Assembly: GCA_018700255.1 (NCBI GenBank) | Contig: JABISU010000018.1 | Coordinates: 1 to 6,400, forward strand | Direction of reading: 5' to 3' | DNA length: 6,400 nucleotides | DNA from: Flavobacteriales bacterium | GTDB taxonomy: Bacteria; Bacteroidota; Bacteroidia; Flavobacteriales; UA16 | Shown here: in pieces, positions 1 to 4,581 of the stretch | How positions within the stretch are numbered: position 1 is the stretch's first letter | Layout of the letters: every line of letters starts with the position of its first letter | The notes under the pieces: model-generated | What the model was told of the DNA's origin: nothing | The model's input: only the letters and a program-made list of their open reading frames with translations | Database searches by the model: none | Program-made: the position numbers and the translations under genes

Positions 1-70
1 AAATTGTTTTCACCCAAAATCAATACAAAACCTACAAAAGCATATCTTGCAAATAAAAATATAATCCTAT

Positions 71-1456
71 ATGAAAAATTTTATTTCTCCTTTCATTATC
101 GTACTTACTGCTATTACCCTTTGCGCTTCACTAAACAGCTGTAAAGGAGCTAAGTCATACGTCAAACGTGGAGCTAAGATGGAAGCCGCCGGAATGATTG
201 ACTCCGCTGCCGATTTTTACTTCACAGCCCTCAGTAAAAAACCTGGACACACAGATGCTATGGCCGGCTTAAATCGAACAGGTTCAATCATACTTGCTCG
301 CCACCTCGCCTCTTTCGAAGAAGCCCTTTTTCTAGACGATAAAGAATCAGCGATTTCACACTTTAAAAAAGCTGACTATTTCTACAACCGAGTCCTAGCA
401 TTCAACATCACACTGAATTTTCCTGACTCAAAACGAACTCAATACGAGACTGTAAAAAATGCCCACGTAGAAGAAATATATATAATAGCGACTTCACATC
501 TCGAAAAACTTGATTACAGTCAGGCCCTCGGTTTGTTCGAAGAAATTACATCTCTCGTTCCTGGCTTTCGCGACGCAGCCTCCCTCGCCGATTACTCTTT
601 TTGTAAACCCGCTTATGACAACGCCATCACTGCTCTGGACAACAAACTATTTCGCTCTGCATATGAAGGGTTCTCTGATGTAGTAAATCGTGACCCTTTA
701 TTTTCTGATGCCGCTGAAAGAAAGGAAGAAGCCCTCGCTGCTGGACGCTACACAGTAGCACTTATGACATTCAAAAACGGTTCTAACAGATCTAATGTAA
801 ATACAAAACTAAGTTCATATGTAGAACAAAACCTTATGGCTTCAACAGATCCTTTCCTTGTTATCGTTGACAGAGAGTCACTTGAAATGATCCTTCAAGA
901 GCAACAACTAGATCTCAGCGGACTAACATCTGGCGCTGAATTAGAAATCGGATCACTACTTGGAGCAAAAGCAATCTTAAAAGGAACTGTAACAACATGT
1001 TCTGTCTCAACAACTCCTCACAGGCATGACAACAAACGTGGCTATGAACAATATCGTGAAGAAAAAGTCAATTCAGAGGGGAAAAAATACTACGAGACGA
1101 AATATCGCTCCGTTGGCTACACTGAATACTACCAATCAACGGAAGCATCAATGTCCTTCAACCTCAAGCTCGTTTCGATGGAAACAGGAGCGGTTTTATC
1201 GAGTGAAACCATTAATACAAATTCTTCGGACAATATCCGCTACCTTAAATATGCTGGCAACATTGGGAAACTTTACCCAGCACATCTTAATGGTTCAGTA
1301 AACTCTTCTAGTCACGCTCATAGTTCACTTATGCAACTTTGGGGCAGCAGATCTAGTTTAAAAAATGATAATATAATGGTGGATGAAATTTCTAAGAGCA
1401 TTGCCACGAAAATCCAGCGCGAAATTGAAAGCATCCTAAAAGAACAAGTACAATAA
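71..1456 (+). CDS. Lipoprotein with TPR-like repeats and a C-terminal CsgG-family domain
   Basis: Predicted outer-membrane lipoprotein of 461 aa. A basic N-terminus and hydrophobic stretch (residues 4-20) lead to the lipobox LNSC, with Cys24 as the lipidated residue. The next residues (KGAK) lack the acidic surface-export signal known for Bacteroidota, so a periplasm-facing location is inferred. Residues about 29-222 are helical with three TPR-like units (about 29-65, 140-176, 180-222). From about 226 a CsgG-like domain follows: a VALMTF strand, the segment RESLEMILQEQ (268-278), GSLLGAKAILKGTVT (294-308) and a strand ending METGAVLSSETI (370-381). CsgG relatives include the curli secretion pore, FlgO and LpoB, but no curli genes are near. 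The region matching CsgG's first membrane hairpin is highly charged, so a pore role is doubtful. The ATG start gives a proper signal peptide. The next gene begins one base after the stop, indicating an operon. Family assignment is fairly sure; the cellular role is unknown. Confidence 0.85.
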   Translation: MKNFISPFIIVLTAITLCASLNSCKGAKSYVKRGAKMEAAGMIDSAADFYFTALSKKPGHTDAMAGLNRTGSIILARHLASFEEALFLDDKESAISHFKKADYFYNRVLAFNITLNFPDSKRTQYETVKNAHVEEIYIIATSHLEKLDYSQALGLFEEITSLVPGFRDAASLADYSFCKPAYDNAITALDNKLFRSAYEGFSDVVNRDPLFSDAAERKEEALAAGRYTVALMTFKNGSNRSNVNTKLSSYVEQNLMASTDPFLVIVDRESLEMILQEQQLDLSGLTSGAELEIGSLLGAKAILKGTVTTCSVSTTPHRHDNKRGYEQYREEKVNSEGKKYYETKYRSVGYTEYYQSTEASMSFNLKLVSMETGAVLSSETINTNSSDNIRYLKYAGNIGKLYPAHLNGSVNSSSHAHSSLMQLWGSRSSLKNDNIMVDEISKSIATKIQREIESILKEQVQ

Positions 1457-1457
1457 T

Positions 1458-2840
1458 TTGGGACAACGACTGCACTATCTTATTATTCTAATCTTTGCCT
1501 CTTTTATTATCTTGGGGTTAGAAGGTTGTGCTAGCTTGAGTAGTGTGGAAATGGAAAAACCCATTTGGGTTACAGAAAGACCTATAAACTCAAGTTACTA
1601 TATTGGAATTGCAGGTGTTTCTAAAGAAGAATTTCCATATAACGCAGCAGAAATTGCACGAGAAAATGCTCTAAACTCGCTTGCAAGAGAAATTAGAGTT
1701 AAGGTCTCATCCTCATCATTATTATCAACCCTGCAAGTAAACAGTTGGGTTGAGGAGAGTTTCGTTTCAAACATAGAATCCACAGTTGTCGAAGATTTAG
1801 AGGGATTTAATTTAATCGACTCGTATGAGAGCCCTACGGAAGTCTTTGTCTACTACAGACTCTCTAAATCTGATTACGCAAGGATTTTAGCTGAACGTAA
1901 ACAAGTTGCTTTAGGATCAGCATACGGACATTACTTAGATGCTGAAAGGAAAATCTCTGAAGGAGCAATTCCTGGAGCAATCGAGAGGTATTTGATGGGG
2001 CTTGACGTCATGAGTAAATACCTCGGAGAATTAAATCCTTATACGGGTGATGATGGCAACCATTTCGATTTAGATAGGGCATTGCTAAATGGAATGTCAG
2101 ATGCCATAAACGGGCTTGTATTGTCACACGACAAAGAAGAAATTGAGCTTTTACTTAATAACAGATATACTGACAAAGTATCTATCTCATCATTTTTCGA
2201 CAACAATAGCGTTTTTGGAATTCCTTTAAAATATTCATACAACAGAGGAGCAATACCAGTTAGAGGTACCACAAAAACTTCTGGAAATGGAATTGTAGAA
2301 ATCCCCCTTAACGGCTTTACTCCTGGGACAACTCGAAGCGAACTTGTCGTTGAAGTTGACATTTCATCATTTTCAAAAGTCCTTAACTTGCTTAGTCCGC
2401 TCAGCCCACTACTAGATGGTATAACATCTACACCTTTAAGGATTCCAATTCTCCTTGAGCGGCCTAAAATTTATGTTGTGGGTACTGAAAAGATGTACCA
2501 ACGAACGATTTCTCAGGGAGCGTTAATTCCAGCTCTAAGAGCTGCATTAATAGAAGAGGGAGTAGAGGTTATTGACCACGCTACTTCAAAAGCGCTAACT
2601 CTAACTGTAAATGCCGACACACAAGCTGGTGGAGGTGGTTCTGGCTTTTTTATAGCATATCTTAATGCTACAATAGAGCTTACCGACGAAAATGGAAAGC
2701 TAATCATGCAAAAAAATCTTGAACGAATTAAAGGCGTTCAATTAGATCGTTTAAAAGCAGGGCAAGAAGCTTACAGAAAGGCTGGTATTGAAATAAAAGG
2801 TAGATTTACAAGTAAATTTGTTGGTGCGCTATATGAATAG
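1458..2840 (+). CDS. Multidomain LPP20-like lipoprotein, TTG start
   Basis: Predicted 460-aa lipoprotein. The signal peptide (hydrophobic residues 7-21) ends in lipobox LEGC with Cys24. Residues about 37-150 resemble the LPP20/FlgP family: a WV motif, YYIGIAGVS, then a helix with regularly spaced Ala (AAEIARENALNSLAREI) and a strand VKVSSSS. Residues 150-190 are helical. About 237-310 look like a beta-sandwich with alternating polar and apolar strands. The C-terminal part (about 337-460) has alternating helix and strand, a glycine-rich loop (391-396) and an IKGVQLD motif, similar in outline to the C-terminal domains of FlgT or CsgG-type proteins; that last comparison is tentative. The TTG start is chosen because an in-frame stop lies at 1437-1439, no ATG occurs before residue 32, and a later start would remove the signal peptide. 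The one-base gap to the upstream gene suggests co-transcription and translational coupling. Function is not known; a partner of the upstream CsgG-like protein is inferred. Confidence 0.82.
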   Translation: MGQRLHYLIILIFASFIILGLEGCASLSSVEMEKPIWVTERPINSSYYIGIAGVSKEEFPYNAAEIARENALNSLAREIRVKVSSSSLLSTLQVNSWVEESFVSNIESTVVEDLEGFNLIDSYESPTEVFVYYRLSKSDYARILAERKQVALGSAYGHYLDAERKISEGAIPGAIERYLMGLDVMSKYLGELNPYTGDDGNHFDLDRALLNGMSDAINGLVLSHDKEEIELLLNNRYTDKVSISSFFDNNSVFGIPLKYSYNRGAIPVRGTTKTSGNGIVEIPLNGFTPGTTRSELVVEVDISSFSKVLNLLSPLSPLLDGITSTPLRIPILLERPKIYVVGTEKMYQRTISQGALIPALRAALIEEGVEVIDHATSKALTLTVNADTQAGGGGSGFFIAYLNATIELTDENGKLIMQKNLERIKGVQLDRLKAGQEAYRKAGIEIKGRFTSKFVGALYE

Positions 2841-2849
2841 ATTGTAGTT

Positions 2850-2865
2850 TGGCACAGTCTATGCA
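2850..2865 (+). promoter_or_regulatory. Candidate sigma-54 (-24/-12) promoter for the third lipoprotein gene
   Basis: The bases TGGCAC (2850-2855), five spacer bases and ATGCA (2861-2865) match the RpoN consensus TGGCAC-N5-TTGCA with one mismatch. The invariant GG (2851-2852) and GC (2863-2864) have the correct 12-base phasing. Transcription would begin near 2876, giving a leader of about 13 bases before the ATG at 2889. The site lies in the only noticeable gap inside the lipoprotein cluster. No enhancer site for an activator was identified, so this rests on the consensus match and its position. Confidence 0.5.
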
Positions 2866-2888
2866 AAATAAAAATAAATAGAAAAATT

Positions 2889-3455
2889 ATGAATACTATC
2901 AAAACCTTATGTGTCGCAGCTTCTGTGATCATCTTTAGCCTTGCAGGTTGCAAAGGCAACCAAGCTATTACACCTAGTCAAAATGGTGAGGTTGAAATTA
3001 TAGAGTATTGCACAGGGTCAGATTTCAATTCTGACAGCAAGCATTTTAGAGCGACAGCAACAGGAGAAAGCATAAGCCGTGAAACGGCAAAGAAAATGTC
3101 TAGGTCAAATGTAGAAAATCGTTTAGCAAGGTCTATCTCTGCAACACTTTCTATCGTTACTGACAACTATGTTAACTCTACAAATTTTAACAACAAAGAA
3201 GAGGTGACAGAGACTTTCAATGACATGGCCCGAACAGTTGTAGAGCAGGAACTAAGAGGAGCTATTATCATCTGCGAAAAACTAACTCAAAAAGCTGACG
3301 GTGCTTTCGTTAGTTACATCGCTATAGAGTTAAGTGGAGAAGGGATCGCACAAGCATATAACGAACGTCTTTCTCAGGACGAGCGCATCATGGCAGAATA
3401 CAACTACGAAAACTTCAAGGAAACTTTCGAAGCGGAGATGAATAAGCGTCAATAA
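2889..3455 (+). CDS. Small LPP20-like lipoprotein
   Basis: Predicted 188-aa lipoprotein. Its signal peptide has an ideal lipobox, LAGC, with Cys21 as the lipid-bearing residue. Residues about 52-152 follow the LPP20/FlgP pattern: a strand FRATATGES, a long helix rich in small residues (RETAKKMSRSNVENRLARSI), a region with NNKEEVTETF, and strands ending in FVSYIAIELSGE. The C-terminal tail (155-188) is charged and probably helical. Besides Cys8 in the signal peptide and the lipidated Cys21, there are two cysteines, Cys41 and Cys129, that could form a disulfide. The gene starts 48 bases after the preceding stop, with a sigma-54-like site in the gap, so it may be transcribed on its own as well as by read-through. 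It ends about 40 bases before a strong terminator. It shares fold features with the N-terminal part of the preceding protein, which suggests a common structure. The exact function is unknown. Confidence 0.82.
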   Translation: MNTIKTLCVAASVIIFSLAGCKGNQAITPSQNGEVEIIEYCTGSDFNSDSKHFRATATGESISRETAKKMSRSNVENRLARSISATLSIVTDNYVNSTNFNNKEEVTETFNDMARTVVEQELRGAIIICEKLTQKADGAFVSYIAIELSGEGIAQAYNERLSQDERIMAEYNYENFKETFEAEMNKRQ

Positions 3456-3495
3456 CCTAATGATGTCGATAAAACACTAATTAAGTTTTAAAACG

Positions 3496-3528
3496 AAAAG
3501 CCCCATTGAATTCTTTGGGGCTTTTTTT
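3496..3528. terminator. Rho-independent terminator, probably bidirectional
   Basis: The arm AAAAGCCCCA (3496-3505) pairs perfectly with TGGGGCTTTT (3516-3525) around a 10-base loop, and a run of seven T follows the last C (3522-3528). This ends the lipoprotein cluster on the + strand. On the - strand the same stem is followed by TTTTCGTTTT, so it can also stop transcripts of the glutamine amidotransferase gene, whose stop codon is at 3543-3545. Confidence 0.92.
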
Positions 3529-3542
3529 ATGACATAAACTGA

Positions 3543-4121
3543 TTAAATACTATTCACCCAATTCTTCAGCATTAATCTACCGTCAGTGGTGAGTATAGAT
3601 TCGGGATGAAATTGTAAACCTACAATTGGCCTAGTTTTGTGTGAAATAGCGAGGATGATTTTTGAGTCACTCCTCGCAAGCACAGACAAATCAGATGGAA
3701 GACTAGCTTCTACGGCACACCAACTGTGGTAATGCCCTACTTCACAACCAGAATTAATATTTTCGAAAATATCACAGTTTTCCACTATTTCCAGCATTCC
3801 TACTCGACCATGAAGGACTTCGTTCATATTCTCTAACTCTCCTCCAAAAAATTCTACAATTGCCTGAAGCCCTAGACACACACCTAAGATTGGTTTTCGT
3901 AATTTAACTGCAGTTGCTAACACATCCATTAAACCCGGTGCATCAGAAGGCATACCTGGACCAGGAGATAACAATATCGCATCGAAAGGGATAAGCTGCT
4001 TTTCAACATCAATCTCAAGCGCTTCAGGCCTTACAACAACAACTCTAGCCCCTGCTCTCTCTAGGTCATGAGAAAGATTCCATGAGAAAGAATCGTGATT
4101 ATCGAAGAGTAAAACGTTCAT
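3543..4121 (-). CDS. pabA: Glutamine amidotransferase of aminodeoxychorismate/anthranilate synthase (PabA/TrpG)
   Basis: Cytoplasmic class I glutamine amidotransferase of 192 aa, the usual size for the family. It releases ammonia from glutamine for a chorismate-using partner: PabB (folate) or TrpE (tryptophan). Visible motifs are FDNHDSF at the N-terminus (6-12), the oxyanion-loop motif LSPGPG (51-56), the nucleophile motif GVCLGLQ with Cys82, HGRVG (104-108), GHYHSW (129-134), and QFHPES with catalytic His172 and Glu174. All catalytic residues are present. The open frame extends 16 codons further upstream, but the Met at 4119-4121 is directly followed by the conserved first strand (NVLLFDNHDSF), and the longer version would overlap the divergent ridA open frame, so the shorter start is chosen. 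No trp or pab gene lies next to it. PabA is preferred over TrpG only because it stands outside a trp operon; a dual-use subunit is equally possible. Confidence 0.93.
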   Translation of the reverse strand: MNVLLFDNHDSFSWNLSHDLERAGARVVVVRPEALEIDVEKQLIPFDAILLSPGPGMPSDAPGLMDVLATAVKLRKPILGVCLGLQAIVEFFGGELENMNEVLHGRVGMLEIVENCDIFENINSGCEVGHYHSWCAVEASLPSDLSVLARSDSKIILAISHKTRPIVGLQFHPESILTTDGRLMLKNWVNSI

Positions 4122-4131
4122 TTTGTAAAAA

Positions 4132-4162
4132 TTGCTGCAAATTAGCGGTAAAGATATCTTTA
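4132..4162 (+). promoter_or_regulatory. Candidate Bacteroidota promoter for ridA, overlapping a palindrome
   Basis: The site has TTG at 4132-4134 (-33 element) and TATCTTTA at 4155-4162 (-7 element; consensus TAnnTTTG with one mismatch), separated by 20 bases, which fits the known Bacteroidota arrangement. The start codon at 4174 follows 11 bases later, so the leader would be very short. The -7 element is half of the perfect palindrome TAAAGATATCTTTA (4149-4162), so the other strand carries the same TATCTTTA toward pabA, although its best TTG elements lie at poorer spacings (15 or 23 bases). Confidence 0.35.
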
Positions 4163-4173
4163 AATTCATTTCA

Positions 4174-4557
4174 ATGTCACAACATCTTCACACAGACGAC
4201 GCAGCAAAGCCTGTAGCATCTTATTCTCAAGCGGTAAAAGCTGGAGAACTCATCTTTGTCAGTGGGTGCATACCTATAAATCCAGCAACGGGGAACTTAG
4301 TTGAATCTAATATTGAAGAAGCCACTGAACAATGTCTTGAAAATGTAAAGCAGATTCTAAAAGGAGTAGGACTCCATTTGGGAGATATCGTAAAGGCGTC
4401 AATCTTTATGATAAATACCGAGGATTATTCTGGAATGGACTTAACCTACTCACAAATTGTACCTCAACCATATCCCGCGAGAGAAGCTGTATTTGTTACT
4501 GCTCTTCCTAAAAATGCTCGAGTAGAAATTTCAGTGATTGCAAAAACTCGATCGTGA
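4174..4557 (+). CDS. ridA: RidA family reactive imine/enamine deaminase
   Basis: Cytoplasmic protein of 127 aa, typical for RidA (YjgF/YER057c/UK114), which forms trimers and hydrolyses reactive 2-aminoacrylate and related imines released by PLP enzymes. Family landmarks are YSQAV (17-21), LIFVSGCIPINPATG (26-40), the helix ending NVKQILKGVG, DIVKASIF (71-78), and PAREAVFVTALPKNARVEISVIA near the end. Tyr17, the key substrate-binding Arg103 (Arg105 in E. coli) and Glu118 (Glu120 in E. coli) are kept. E. coli Cys107 is replaced by Ala105, and the common Gln of the SGQIP motif is Cys32; neither change is expected to abolish activity. The start at 4174 gives the standard length; the Met 14 codons upstream would intrude on the promoter region shared with pabA. 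It is divergent from pabA and convergent with lptD. Confidence 0.95.
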   Translation: MSQHLHTDDAAKPVASYSQAVKAGELIFVSGCIPINPATGNLVESNIEEATEQCLENVKQILKGVGLHLGDIVKASIFMINTEDYSGMDLTYSQIVPQPYPAREAVFVTALPKNARVEISVIAKTRS

Positions 4558-4560
4558 AAC

Positions 4561-4581
4561 TTATTCTAAAAATTAGAATAA
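4561..4581. repeat. Perfect inverted repeat at the ridA/lptD convergent junction
   Basis: TTATTCTAA (4561-4569) and TTAGAATAA (4573-4581) are exact reverse complements with an AAA loop. The hairpin starts three bases after the ridA stop and contains the lptD stop codon (4573-4575) in one arm. It is AT-rich and lacks a T tract on either side, so it is a weak candidate terminator; it may instead protect the 3' ends of the two convergent transcripts. Confidence 0.6.

Noticed and set aside
43..49. TATCTTG as a -7 promoter element for the first lipoprotein gene
   Set aside because: One T short of TAnnTTTG and no TTG element at a proper distance upstream; the real promoter may lie before the window.
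1026..1301. 91-aa open frame on the + strand inside the first lipoprotein gene
   Set aside because: Different frame within a well-supported CsgG-like coding region; low-complexity, Asn/Thr-rich product with no family features.
71..1456. Curli secretion system
   Set aside because: Only a CsgG-like domain is present; no csgA, csgB, csgE or csgF partner is visible, and the pore hairpin region is charged.
2039..2362. 107-aa open frame on the - strand opposite the second lipoprotein gene
   Set aside because: Antisense shadow of a clear coding region; Ser/Leu-rich translation typical of a reverse-strand artefact.
2771..2959. 62-aa open frame on the - strand crossing the gap before the third gene
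   Set aside because: Overlaps the end of the second gene, the sigma-54-like site and the signal peptide of the third gene; no support as a protein.
3485..3494. GTTTTAAAAC palindrome before the terminator
   Set aside because: Short and made of A/T runs, expected by chance in this composition; no other sign of a binding site.
4122..4173. Longer N-termini for pabA (from 4169) and ridA (from 4132)
   Set aside because: They would overlap each other and add residues not found in either family; the internal Met starts give standard lengths.
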